From Gammaproteobacteria bacterium (GTDB lineage Bacteria > Pseudomonadota > Gammaproteobacteria > UBA11654): a stretch of DNA of 37,888 nucleotides. A program made the translations under genes and the position numbers. The stretch's first letter is position 1. Each line of letters opens with the position of its first letter. The stretch covers positions 1 through 37,888 of the forward strand of contig JABHDX010000154.1 in NCBI GenBank assembly GCA_018672815.1. Reading direction: 5' to 3'. Under the pieces are notes generated by a model, which was not told the DNA's origin, ran no database searches, and saw nothing but the letters and a program-made list of their open reading frames with translations. Shown in pieces: positions 18,296-26,772 of the stretch.

Positions 18296-19051
18296 TTACT
18301 CATTGATCAAACCTTTATCTTTAAGAGCTGTAAATAAATCATCAACTCCATCAAGCATTATTCCAGATTCTCTAGGGGGTGGTGGAGTTACACTGATTAC
18401 CTTAAGTGATGGCTCGAGAGACACTCCTAAGTTATTAGGATCAATTACGTCCATAGGCTTCTTTTTAGCCTTCATAATGTCAGGCAATTTAACATATCGT
18501 GGCTCATTTAATCTAAGATCAGTTGTGACGATAGCAGGAAGGTCGATTTCTACTGTCTCTAATCCCTGATCGACTTCACGTATAACTTTCAAACAATTGC
18601 CATCCACTGTTAAACCTGATGCAAAAGTAGCTTGAGAATATGAGCAAAGTTCAGCAAGCATTTGGCCCGTTTGATTACAGTCATCATCAATTGCTTGTTT
18701 ACCCAAAAGAATAATACTAGGTTTTTCTTGTTGAACAATCTTATGCAATAATTTAGCAACCTTTAAGGGTTCGATAATTTCATCATGTTCAATCAATATA
18801 GCTCGATCGGCTCCCATTGCTAATCCTGTTCTTAATTGCTGCTGACAGTCACTAGGACCAATAGAAACTATAATAACTTCGTTTGCGTCTCCATTTTCCT
18901 TTATCCTTAGAGCTTCTTCGAGTGCAATTTCATCAAAAGGATTAATACTCATTTTAACGCCTTCTGTAATTACTCCGCTTTCATCAGGCTTAATCCTAAT
19001 CTTAACGTTATAATCTACAACTCTTTTAATGCAAACTAGTATTTTTTCCAT
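18296..19051 (-). CDS. etfB: Electron transfer flavoprotein beta subunit
   Basis: This 251-residue beta subunit of ETF binds AMP and interacts with partner dehydrogenases. Visible family features are the start MEKILVCIKRVVDYNVKIR, INPFDEIALEEALRIKE, GADRAILIE, GKQAIDDDCNQTGQMLAE and PAIVTTDLRLNEPRY. Length and ends fit the family. It is the first gene of the etfB-etfA-MFS unit. No acyl-CoA dehydrogenase or ETF:quinone oxidoreductase is adjacent, so it likely serves enzymes encoded elsewhere. Confidence 0.96.
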   Translation of the reverse strand: MEKILVCIKRVVDYNVKIRIKPDESGVITEGVKMSINPFDEIALEEALRIKENGDANEVIIVSIGPSDCQQQLRTGLAMGADRAILIEHDEIIEPLKVAKLLHKIVQQEKPSIILLGKQAIDDDCNQTGQMLAELCSYSQATFASGLTVDGNCLKVIREVDQGLETVEIDLPAIVTTDLRLNEPRYVKLPDIMKAKKKPMDVIDPNNLGVSLEPSLKVISVTPPPPRESGIMLDGVDDLFTALKDKGLINE

Positions 19052-19162
19052 AGTAGTAATTTCTCTAAACCTATTTATTATTTAATAAGATATATATAAT
19101 CTCAGACACGTATTCTGACTTATTCGAAAAAAAAATTATACTAAAATTATGAAATATTTAAC

Positions 19163-19651
19163 ATGATTGATAATACTAAAAAGCTTGCACTTGGACTTTT
19201 CATAACTACTCTAGTCATTCTGAGTTGTTCTACAGAATCAAATATTAACCAGTCTAAATCAATCAATAATGATTTTTCTTCAAACAGCTGCTTTAATCAA
19301 AGGAATATTAATAATTATAAAATCCTAGACCGTAGTAATCTTATTGTTTATGAACGTCTAAAATCTAGAGCCTATCATATTAAAATTTCACCAGCCTCTT
19401 TAGATGTAGGTGGCATGGATATGATTAGTTTTCAATCAAGAACTGGCAGGATATGCGGCTATGCAGGTGATGAATTAATCATTCCAGATAGTTTCTTTCA
19501 AAATCGCTTTTCTATTACTTCTGTTAAGGAGTTAAATGAAGCATCGTTATACAATCTTTTAGTTCGCTTTGGTAAAGCTGATGCTATAGAAAGCATTGAA
19601 CCTGATAATGAAAGTTCACCAGAAATTACTAGGGACCTAGAAGACAAATAA
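19163..19651 (+). CDS. Putative lipoprotein, DUF6491-like
   Basis: This 162-residue protein has an N-terminal hydrophobic stretch ending in a lipobox-like VILSC, so C22 is probably lipidated. The remaining sequence has the spacing of DUF6491 proteins: SCFNQRNI, an IL-DRSNLIVY strand, GRICGYAGDEL in mid-protein and a short conserved end with SITSVKEL. The C-terminal 30 residues are acidic. It stands 111 bases from divergent etfB. The function of the family is unknown; the DUF assignment is from pattern recall and needs a profile search. Confidence 0.6.
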   Translation: MIDNTKKLALGLFITTLVILSCSTESNINQSKSINNDFSSNSCFNQRNINNYKILDRSNLIVYERLKSRAYHIKISPASLDVGGMDMISFQSRTGRICGYAGDELIIPDSFFQNRFSITSVKELNEASLYNLLVRFGKADAIESIEPDNESSPEITRDLEDK

Positions 19652-19675
19652 AAAATAATAAAAATGAGGTATTAA

Positions 19676-20416
19676 ATGAGTAAAAATAATATTTTGCAGA
19701 TTGATCATGAAACTGTAATGGGAAAAATTATTTACTTAAGTGAAAAAGAAGATCGTAAAGGACAAGAACGAGGAAGAGAATATTTCATAATTAATAAACA
19801 TGCGGATGGTCATAGAAAAATTGTAGCTCATTGTGAAATAGACGATAGGCCATCTGTAATGAGAGATATTACCTACTCAATTGATGAAAATTGGTTACCT
19901 TTGGATTGTTTTGTGAGAATCTCTGTGGGTGATAAATTTATGGGTACAGGTTGGTTTAATTTTGATGGGAATAAAGCTGAATGTGAAGCTCAAACTTCTC
20001 TTGAGGGTAGAGTGAGCCAAACAATGAAAGCAAAAGGACCGATGATTAAAACATTTCAAAATCATGCTATTGCTTGTGATGCTTGGCATTTCAGGCTCTT
20101 TGATCATTCTAAAAAAGAAAAAACTCAAAACATTGGTGAAATGCTTTTATCCTCTCCAGACCATAGAGGTGCTACAGGCCCTATGCTTTACTCTATAACA
20201 TCAACCATAGAATATGTTGGAGAAGAAGAGGTTACTGTACAGGCAGGAACTTTTGATGCTTTGCACTTTCGTTTTGTTACAAATCCAGAACTTCCAGAAG
20301 AGCATCCACCCTATGATATATGGTGTACCAATGATGGTGATTATCTTTTTCTTAAAGGTGCTGTTGCTGGTTATATGCAAACTTATTATGAGCTAGTAGA
20401 ATTATCAAGATCATAA
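19676..20416 (+). CDS. Conserved-looking protein of unknown function
   Basis: This 246-residue protein has no signal peptide or membrane segment. The composition is that of a beta-rich soluble fold with alternating strands, and the C-terminal part (VQAGTFDALHFRF, then YDIWCTNDGDYLFLKG) has the feel of DUF3108-like sequences, though I cannot confirm that. AACDAW-like residues (IACDAWHFRLFD) lie in the middle. GAGG precedes the ATG, and the gene starts 24 bases after the lipoprotein gene, so they form a unit. It precedes the TBDR gene by 163 bases, with a possible promoter between. Confidence 0.7.
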   Translation: MSKNNILQIDHETVMGKIIYLSEKEDRKGQERGREYFIINKHADGHRKIVAHCEIDDRPSVMRDITYSIDENWLPLDCFVRISVGDKFMGTGWFNFDGNKAECEAQTSLEGRVSQTMKAKGPMIKTFQNHAIACDAWHFRLFDHSKKEKTQNIGEMLLSSPDHRGATGPMLYSITSTIEYVGEEEVTVQAGTFDALHFRFVTNPELPEEHPPYDIWCTNDGDYLFLKGAVAGYMQTYYELVELSRS

Positions 20417-20501
20417 GTAGTATAAAAACAACAAATGTTATGTAAAAAATAATACTTTAGTTAAACAATTTATAAAAATCATCCGCTATTTAAGTGTAGT
20501 A

Positions 20502-20563
20502 TATTGACAGTAAACTTACATATAACTAAATAAATAGTTTTTATTCTGACTTAAGTGTCAATA
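20502..20563 (+). promoter_or_regulatory. Candidate promoter region of the TBDR gene with flanking repeats
   Basis: TTGACA (20504-20509) matches the -35 consensus; TAAATA (20527-20532) lies 17 bases on as a weak -10. TATTGACA (20502-20509) and TGTCAATA (20556-20563) form a perfect 8-bp inverted repeat 46 bases apart, and TTAAGTGT recurs at 20490-20497 and 20551-20558. The repeats could be operator sites around the promoter. Only the -35 box is strong. Confidence 0.35.
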
Positions 20564-20569
20564 ACAAAT

Positions 20570-20573
20570 GGGG
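20570..20573 (+). promoter_or_regulatory. Ribosome binding site fixing the TBDR start
   Basis: GGGG followed by six A lies directly before the ATG at 20580. It would be coding if the upstream ATG at 20568 were used, so it supports the later start. Confidence 0.55.
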
Positions 20574-20579
20574 AAAAAA

Positions 20580-23204
20580 ATGAAAAAATTTATAATTTTC
20601 ACAACTATTTTGTTTGTCAGCCTGACAGGTGTTTTGTCATCGAATCTAGCTTACTCACAAACTGGAATTGAAGAGATAGTAGTTACAGCAAGAAAAAGAG
20701 TTGAAAATCTTTCAGAAATACCGCTTGCTATCACTGTTTTCTCAGCTCGGGATATACAAGAAAGTGGATTCAAAAACCTAGAAGATTTATCGCTTCAAGT
20801 TGCCGGATTTCAACACTCAGCACAAGGTGGTCAAGCACCAGGACGAGTAAACTCTCAACTAAGATTTAGAGGTATGAATGTAAATAGTCTTTCAGAAGAT
20901 CCTTCACTAAATATTGCTACAATGTTTGTAGATGGTATCTATGTTATAGGTGGTTATCATTCCATACCATTAGAAGAAGTTGAACGTGTAGAGGTTATAA
21001 AAGGACCTCAGTCAGCTCTTTATGGTAGATCTACTTTTGGTGGAGCCGTTAACTATATTACTAAAGATCCAAGCACAGAAGGAAACCAAGGTCATCTAGA
21101 TATTTTAGTAGGTGAAGATGGAGAACGAATTGTATACGGTTCATTTGAAGGACCAATCACTGAAGTTCTATCGGCTAGAATTGCTGCTAAGCAATACAAA
21201 AGAGATGGAATATTCACAGCGAGTGATGGTGGACAAATGGGTGCTGAAGAAACAGAATCAATTGTTGGTAGTTTAGTTGCTAAGGGCGATACTTGGAAAT
21301 TGAAAATCAGAGCATTCCATAGTCAAGATAATGATGGAGGACCAGCGGGCGGTTATGTTCTAGGTTATAGAAATGATAGTTGTACAGGTACTACCGCCAC
21401 TACTAATGATCCAAGTGCACCAACAGTAAATCCAAAGAACTATGTTTGCGGTATGGTTCCAGGACCAGGTTCTGCTATAGATTATTTTGGCGGAACAAAT
21501 GTTATAGATATGAATGCCATTATGACTGCTAATGCTGCAGCAAAAATGGATGCACTTCCTATAACTGCAAGTTTTGCGAATGGCAATGTTCCATCTTTGC
21601 CTTATGGTCAGTATGGAATGGCTAGAGACTCAGATCGTCTCAATATTAATACTTCATTTGATCTTGCGAATGATTCAACATTAGAAGCAAGTTGGGGATT
21701 TAATAAAGTTGCTGCAATGTGGGTTAGAGATTTTGATTATACATCAACCTCCAACTCCACTGCCAGAGACCCTTACATTTCCAGAGACAGAACCTTTGAT
21801 GTTAAATTGATCAGTAATCAAGATAATGATCTTAGGTGGTTAGTCGGAATCAATCGGTATGAGCAAGACTTTATTCATAGAGGGCAAGGCGGTGCAATAT
21901 TATTAGAATGTGTTAATAGTTTTGGTATGCCTAACAGTGGCTTCTACTTTCCAAATGCAGATGGAACGCCAAATCTATATGCCCCAACAGGTCCTTTGTG
22001 GTTTTTAGGTGTTCCAGCTCCGATTGCACCATATGATTTTGATAGTAGAACTTGCAATATTGAATACAAAGGTGGTAATTCAGTAGATACAGGTGCGGGT
22101 AATAATTCAGATTCAGTGATATCTCAAGGTATTTATGCATCTGTTGATTATGACTTCTCAGAACAACTTACATTAAGTACAGAAGTGAGATGGCAGAGAG
22201 AGCAAATCTCTCAAGTATTTGCTCAATCAGCAACCAATGAGCTCTCATTCGACAATATTTTACCTCGTATTATTGTTAGATATAAAGCAAATGAGAATTC
22301 CATGTTCTATGCTAGTTACTCTAAAGGAGTATTACCAGGAAAAGCGAATGATGCTGTTCAAGCAGCCGATGATCGTGAACTTGCTCAGTACAGAGCAACC
22401 CAACCAAATGTTCTTAGATTTCTAGATGAAGAAGAGCTAGACAGTTATGAATTAGGCTGGAAAGGTAGTGGTCTTCTGGATGGAAGAGCAACGCTATCAG
22501 TAGCACTTTATCAAGCTGACTGGGCTAATCAAAAAGGAAGAAGTACTGCTGTTATTAATGAAACCTGTAGAGCACCTGATTTAGCGGATGCTAATATTGA
22601 CTGCTCTGTTGTTGGTGAACCTAAGAAACAACTTAACGGAACTCCTCAATATAATGTTCGTAACTTTGCAGTGATGGGTAATTCAGAAATCAATGGAATT
22701 GAAATTGAAGGAACCATGCAAGTAACTGAGAAATTCTCTATTGTTGGTACCCTCGGCATAGCAGACTCAGAGTTCAATGATTATGCTTATAACTTTGTTA
22801 GTGCATTTGCTGGTTACTCGCAAATGGCTGGCAACACAATGCCAAGATATCCTGAAGATTCAGCTTCAATCAGTGGAACATATAAAGATTCATTGAATAA
22901 TGGTTGGGATATGTTTGTGAGAGGTGATATCAATTACTTTGGCGAGACTTATGCAGATGAAAGTAACTTAGCTACTTGTGACAGTTATACGCTTGCTAAT
23001 GCACGTGGTGGCATAGAAAAAGATAATGTTAGATTAGAGCTTTATGTGAATAATCTATTTGACGAAGAAGCTTGGACAGCTTGTGCAAGATGGAGTGATT
23101 TTGCTTCACCAAGTTCTTTTGCACTTTTTACCGCCAGTCAAGGCATATCAGTAACACCGCTTAGATCAAGAAATCTAGGCTTAAGAATATCTTATGATTT
23201 TTAA
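20580..23204 (+). CDS. TonB-dependent receptor, full length
   Basis: This 874-residue outer-membrane transporter is complete. Residues 1-27 are a signal peptide ending at AYSQ. A TonB-box-like IEEIVVTARKR follows, then the plug (about 35-155) with LRFRGMN, FVDGIYV, VERVEVIKGPQSALYGRS and GGAVNYITKDP. The long beta-barrel ends in ISYDF with the terminal Phe expected of barrel proteins. Several Cys pairs lie in extracellular-loop-like regions (for example around residues 270-290), which could be disulfides. The substrate is unknown. A strong terminator follows, so it is probably monocistronic with respect to the permease downstream. Confidence 0.96.
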   Translation: MKKFIIFTTILFVSLTGVLSSNLAYSQTGIEEIVVTARKRVENLSEIPLAITVFSARDIQESGFKNLEDLSLQVAGFQHSAQGGQAPGRVNSQLRFRGMNVNSLSEDPSLNIATMFVDGIYVIGGYHSIPLEEVERVEVIKGPQSALYGRSTFGGAVNYITKDPSTEGNQGHLDILVGEDGERIVYGSFEGPITEVLSARIAAKQYKRDGIFTASDGGQMGAEETESIVGSLVAKGDTWKLKIRAFHSQDNDGGPAGGYVLGYRNDSCTGTTATTNDPSAPTVNPKNYVCGMVPGPGSAIDYFGGTNVIDMNAIMTANAAAKMDALPITASFANGNVPSLPYGQYGMARDSDRLNINTSFDLANDSTLEASWGFNKVAAMWVRDFDYTSTSNSTARDPYISRDRTFDVKLISNQDNDLRWLVGINRYEQDFIHRGQGGAILLECVNSFGMPNSGFYFPNADGTPNLYAPTGPLWFLGVPAPIAPYDFDSRTCNIEYKGGNSVDTGAGNNSDSVISQGIYASVDYDFSEQLTLSTEVRWQREQISQVFAQSATNELSFDNILPRIIVRYKANENSMFYASYSKGVLPGKANDAVQAADDRELAQYRATQPNVLRFLDEEELDSYELGWKGSGLLDGRATLSVALYQADWANQKGRSTAVINETCRAPDLADANIDCSVVGEPKKQLNGTPQYNVRNFAVMGNSEINGIEIEGTMQVTEKFSIVGTLGIADSEFNDYAYNFVSAFAGYSQMAGNTMPRYPEDSASISGTYKDSLNNGWDMFVRGDINYFGETYADESNLATCDSYTLANARGGIEKDNVRLELYVNNLFDEEAWTACARWSDFASPSSFALFTASQGISVTPLRSRNLGLRISYDF

Positions 23205-23223
23205 TCATTAGAGCATTTCTTTT

Positions 23224-23257
23224 AAAAAACCCCAGTTCTTGAACTGGGGTTTTTTTT
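23224..23257 (+). terminator. Rho-independent terminator after the TBDR gene
   Basis: CCCCAGTT and AACTGGGG form an 8-bp GC-rich stem with a CTTG loop, flanked by six A before and eight T after. It is the strongest terminator in the window. Confidence 0.93.
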
Positions 23258-23343
23258 ATCAACAACTGGATCAAACCTTGATGTTAAAAAGCTTTTTGAT
23301 AGGATAAATCATCTTCCTAAAATTAAAGATAGGTAAACTACAC

Positions 23344-24687
23344 ATGATAGAGAAACTTAAAAACTGGTGGAAATGGGATCCAGAAGCTGAAAAAAATAGT
23401 GCTGACAACCCCTTAACTGCATTATCCGATAAACAAAGAAGAAATACTGGGCCTTTACTCGCTTTAGCTTTTGGCTGGGGCTTCTTAGTAACTGGCTTAT
23501 TTACAGGAAGTCAGTTGGGTAATGGAATACCGTTCTGGCCTGACATTATTCTTACTACTTTTTTTGGTAATCTAGCTAATTTTATCGTTGGAGCAATTGT
23601 AGGTTACATTGGTTATAAAACAGCTTGTAATAGTGGCTTACTGTATCGATATGTTTATGGCAATGTTGGTGCTTACATACCAGTACTTTTCATTTCTATT
23701 TTAACAATAGGTTGGCAAGGCATTGTTGTTGGTGCTTTTGGTATCACTTGGACATTAGCACTCAATCCAGGTATTGAGGCAGCTGATATTTTTACGTCTC
23801 AAACTTTCCTTATAAGCGCTATTCTTGCCGGAATCCTTTATACCATTACAACTTATTTTGGAGTCAAAGGACTAGAGAGAATTAGTATCCCTTCTGTAGC
23901 AATACTTGTATTGGTTGGGATATACGCTATATATCTAAACATTATCCAAGCTGGAGGCTTCTCAGGCTTTCAGGCCTTATCAACTGCACTTGCTGCTCAA
24001 AATCAAATGACGACTATTGAAGCAATCAATATAGTAATTGGTTCTTGGATTGTTGGTGCAGTTGTAATGCCTGAATACACGAGATTTGCAAAAAAAGGGT
24101 GGGTGGCAATAGCTATACCATTTATTGTCTTAATTATTGCTCAATGGTTTCTCCAGATTCTAGGTGCTTTAGGTGGTGTTGTCTCTAGTAATTCACTCTT
24201 TTCAGCTTTTTTAGGAATAGATTTAAATATTTTGATGCAACAAGGAATAATTATTGGTTGGATTGGAATTATTGGAATGAGCCTTGCTCTTTGGACCACA
24301 GGAGATGCTAACCTCTATCTCCCAGTTATTCAAACATCAAGCATACTTAAGAGACCTAAGAATGTGATGACTGTAATTTGTGGAATTCTTGGAACAATCC
24401 TAGGATTAGGCTTATATCAATATTTCTTAGGATTTCTTGGTCTTCTAGCAAGTCTAGTACCTCCATTAATTGGTCCCGTCATTGTTGAATACTATGCTAT
24501 CAATAAAAACAAATTTCATTCCAGAAGTTTCGAAGGTATAGCCAGTTGGAACCCTTCAGCTTTTATTTCATATATAGCTGGTGCTACAAGTACGTATTAT
24601 TCACCCAACTTTATTATGCCAGCCATAACAGGTCTCATTACATCCATGATTGTCTACTGGATAGCGAGAAAAATCTTAACAAGATGA
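23344..24687 (+). CDS. NCS1-type nucleobase:cation symporter (cytosine permease-like)
   Basis: This 447-residue permease of the purine/cytosine permease family has twelve predicted membrane helices. The N-terminal PLTALSDKQRRNTGPLLALAFGWGF and TGSQLGNG, plus MPEYTRFAK near residue 242 and LWTTGDANLYLPV near 319, match the CodB-like bacterial branch. It imports a nucleobase, hydantoin or related N-heterocycle with a cation. No deaminase lies beside it. The hydantoinase-type pair is 16 kb away, so a link is only speculative. Confidence 0.92.
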   Translation: MIEKLKNWWKWDPEAEKNSADNPLTALSDKQRRNTGPLLALAFGWGFLVTGLFTGSQLGNGIPFWPDIILTTFFGNLANFIVGAIVGYIGYKTACNSGLLYRYVYGNVGAYIPVLFISILTIGWQGIVVGAFGITWTLALNPGIEAADIFTSQTFLISAILAGILYTITTYFGVKGLERISIPSVAILVLVGIYAIYLNIIQAGGFSGFQALSTALAAQNQMTTIEAINIVIGSWIVGAVVMPEYTRFAKKGWVAIAIPFIVLIIAQWFLQILGALGGVVSSNSLFSAFLGIDLNILMQQGIIIGWIGIIGMSLALWTTGDANLYLPVIQTSSILKRPKNVMTVICGILGTILGLGLYQYFLGFLGLLASLVPPLIGPVIVEYYAINKNKFHSRSFEGIASWNPSAFISYIAGATSTYYSPNFIMPAITGLITSMIVYWIARKILTR

Positions 24688-24758
24688 TCTTTTTTTGAGA
24701 ATAACTTAGCACTGGTTTATTAAGCCTTAACTATTAACATCCAATAATAGGAAAATAT

Positions 24759-25772
24759 TCATTCATTCAGAGCAGGTACAACTTGTTCGCCGAGAAGCTT
24801 TATTGAAGCCGCAGGATTCTCTCTCAATTCGAGTGCTACATCTGTTAAACCTGCAGATTTGAGCTCCAGTAAGTGTTCGATTTTTTGATCCACTTCGCTT
24901 ATATGACCCGTCAACGTTAAATGGTCTACCAATTTCTCTAGTAAGCTGTCAGGAATTCCATCCACCGATGAAGCATTTAATGAAGGCATTCGATATATTT
25001 CAGTTTTATGAGCCTCTATTAGGTCGTATTCCTTATCTGACATAAAGGTCGTTATCACCCATCTTCTAAATAATCCACGATAACCAAGCCATTGCTTTGC
25101 TTCATTCATAGCTCTTTGTTTATCATCGTATAATGCCCATGCCATAAAATTATTAAATTTAAAATTATCCTGATTTCTATCAAAACTTTCCAAATGAGTA
25201 ACAACTTTTCTGACAGTATCTTTAATTAAAATGACAGGTAAATCACTCATCATAATCCCATCAGAGACTTTGGATGCCATCTTCAACATCATGGTTTTGT
25301 TAGCAGCAACATAAACTCTAGGTCTTCTTTGGGTTGCCCAAAAAGGATTGTAGTTCTTAACCTGAAAGAGTTCTCCATTAAAATCAAAAGGAGTATCTGG
25401 GTTGATAGATTTCAATATATCAACACACTCTTCTACAGCTCTTACTCTTCTTAAAGGTTTTATATTCAACGATTGTAGAGATTCTCCACCGCCCCCAATA
25501 ACAATATTGGCTCGTCCTTTCGCTAACTCATTTAGGGTCAACAAGCCAGTTGCAATACGAATTGGATGAGTATCAAATGGATTGATAGCAATAGGCCCTA
25601 AATTTATCCTACTTGATTGCAATGCTAGGCGTGAAAGATTTGTAAAAGGGTCTCTAGAATCTATATAACTTGCTGTCCAAATAGTATGTATTCCATATTT
25701 CTCTGCCAATAATCCTAGCTCACTTATCTTGGATTCACTTAATCTTGAATCGAGTATTAAACCAATACGCAT
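24759..25772 (-). CDS. LLM class flavin-dependent oxidoreductase
   Basis: This 337-residue enzyme has the bacterial-luciferase-like TIM barrel. It starts MRIGLILDSR and shows GLLAEKYGIHTIWTASY, LGPIAINPFDTHPIRIATG, LNELAKGRANIVIGGGGES and a PRVYVAANK strand, which together resemble the methylenetetrahydromethanopterin-reductase-like subgroup. Members use FMNH2 or F420; which applies is not visible. There is no good ribosome site before the ATG. It lies 24 bases after the VOC gene and is likely co-transcribed with it, suggesting a two-step oxidation of one substrate. Confidence 0.9.
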   Translation of the reverse strand: MRIGLILDSRLSESKISELGLLAEKYGIHTIWTASYIDSRDPFTNLSRLALQSSRINLGPIAINPFDTHPIRIATGLLTLNELAKGRANIVIGGGGESLQSLNIKPLRRVRAVEECVDILKSINPDTPFDFNGELFQVKNYNPFWATQRRPRVYVAANKTMMLKMASKVSDGIMMSDLPVILIKDTVRKVVTHLESFDRNQDNFKFNNFMAWALYDDKQRAMNEAKQWLGYRGLFRRWVITTFMSDKEYDLIEAHKTEIYRMPSLNASSVDGIPDSLLEKLVDHLTLTGHISEVDQKIEHLLELKSAGLTDVALELRENPAASIKLLGEQVVPALNE

Positions 25773-25796
25773 TTTATTAATTGATTTAGATCTTGT

Positions 25797-26684
25797 TTAA
25801 TTTTCAATTAACTCTACCCATTCTCCAGCAGGTCCAATAGTAACGCCAACACGTCTTCCATTGTATGGAAAGGCTTTGACTGACGTTGGCTCTTCTCTCC
25901 ATTCAACCTCTGCATCATCGAGTGAATCTACTAAAAAAGAAACTGCAGCAGTTGAAGGGGGAAGATGATCTTTCGCAAGCTCTCTAGGAACCATTGCAGA
26001 TGGATACTCATCAAGTTCGATTGCAAAATCTTTTTCAAATGTTGCTAAAGATAGCGGGTAAACGGTATCGTCAGGTAGGTTATTTAAAGTTGAAATAACT
26101 CCAATACTCCAATCAGAAGCCTCAGTTACAGGCATTTTTAATTTATCTCTATAAAATATTTGCAACTCTTCCATGGAAGGTCCTCCAACAACCATAATAA
26201 AAACTCGATCAACATAAGATTCTGCTCCGCCTAGATTAAACTCACTTCCTTCTGGAATAATCCTAGTTAAGTAAACCATTTCTTTAGAAGGTCCAAGTAC
26301 TTGCATTGCCCTAGGGGCATCAGGTGTTGGATACAAATCATAAGGCATACCAATAATATCAAACTCAGAGTTTTCTAAATCTATAGCTAATTGATCCGGA
26401 TCCTGAACTAAAATTTCTGTAGAATTCCATCCATGTGTACCAACTGGTTTGTAATTAGTGGTCTCTTCACACTCTATGAATCTGAGATAAACTTCTTGAT
26501 TGCTGCTGGGTTGCATTATCAAATAGGAATGGTCCAACATGCCATCTGCATCCCAAATAGTTCCTAACTGTTTATCGATAGTACCTCTATCAACAACCTT
26601 ATAATCCAAATGATTATTATACGCTTCTTCTGTAATATTTAGATTAGTAACTAACATAGTTACCATAATTATAGATTTCAACAT
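25797..26684 (-). CDS. VOC (glyoxalase-fold) family protein, paralogue of the 1300-2184 gene
   Basis: This 295-residue protein has two VOC-like halves and shares the whole pattern of the first paralogue: HGWNSTEILV, RAMQVLGPSKEMVYLT, the second-half start YVDRVFIMVVGG, FAIELDEYP and the end EWVELIEN. The His that would start a canonical VOC metal site is missing in both halves. AGGAG lies seven bases before the ATG at 26684. It is the first gene of a unit with the LLM enzyme and is divergent from two MFS carriers across an 88-base region. The reaction is unknown. Confidence 0.8.
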   Translation of the reverse strand: MLKSIIMVTMLVTNLNITEEAYNNHLDYKVVDRGTIDKQLGTIWDADGMLDHSYLIMQPSSNQEVYLRFIECEETTNYKPVGTHGWNSTEILVQDPDQLAIDLENSEFDIIGMPYDLYPTPDAPRAMQVLGPSKEMVYLTRIIPEGSEFNLGGAESYVDRVFIMVVGGPSMEELQIFYRDKLKMPVTEASDWSIGVISTLNNLPDDTVYPLSLATFEKDFAIELDEYPSAMVPRELAKDHLPPSTAAVSFLVDSLDDAEVEWREEPTSVKAFPYNGRRVGVTIGPAGEWVELIEN

Positions 26685-26772
26685 TTAGAACTCCTATTAA
26701 ATAATTAACATGTCAATTTTTGTAAATATAGAATACTGTATGTCTGATTAAATATAAAAGGAAACTAAACAT

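Noticed and set aside
23344..24687. Functional link between the NCS1 permease and the hydantoinase-type pair as one hydantoin pathway.
   Set aside because: They are 16 kb apart with unrelated genes between, and neither substrate is known.
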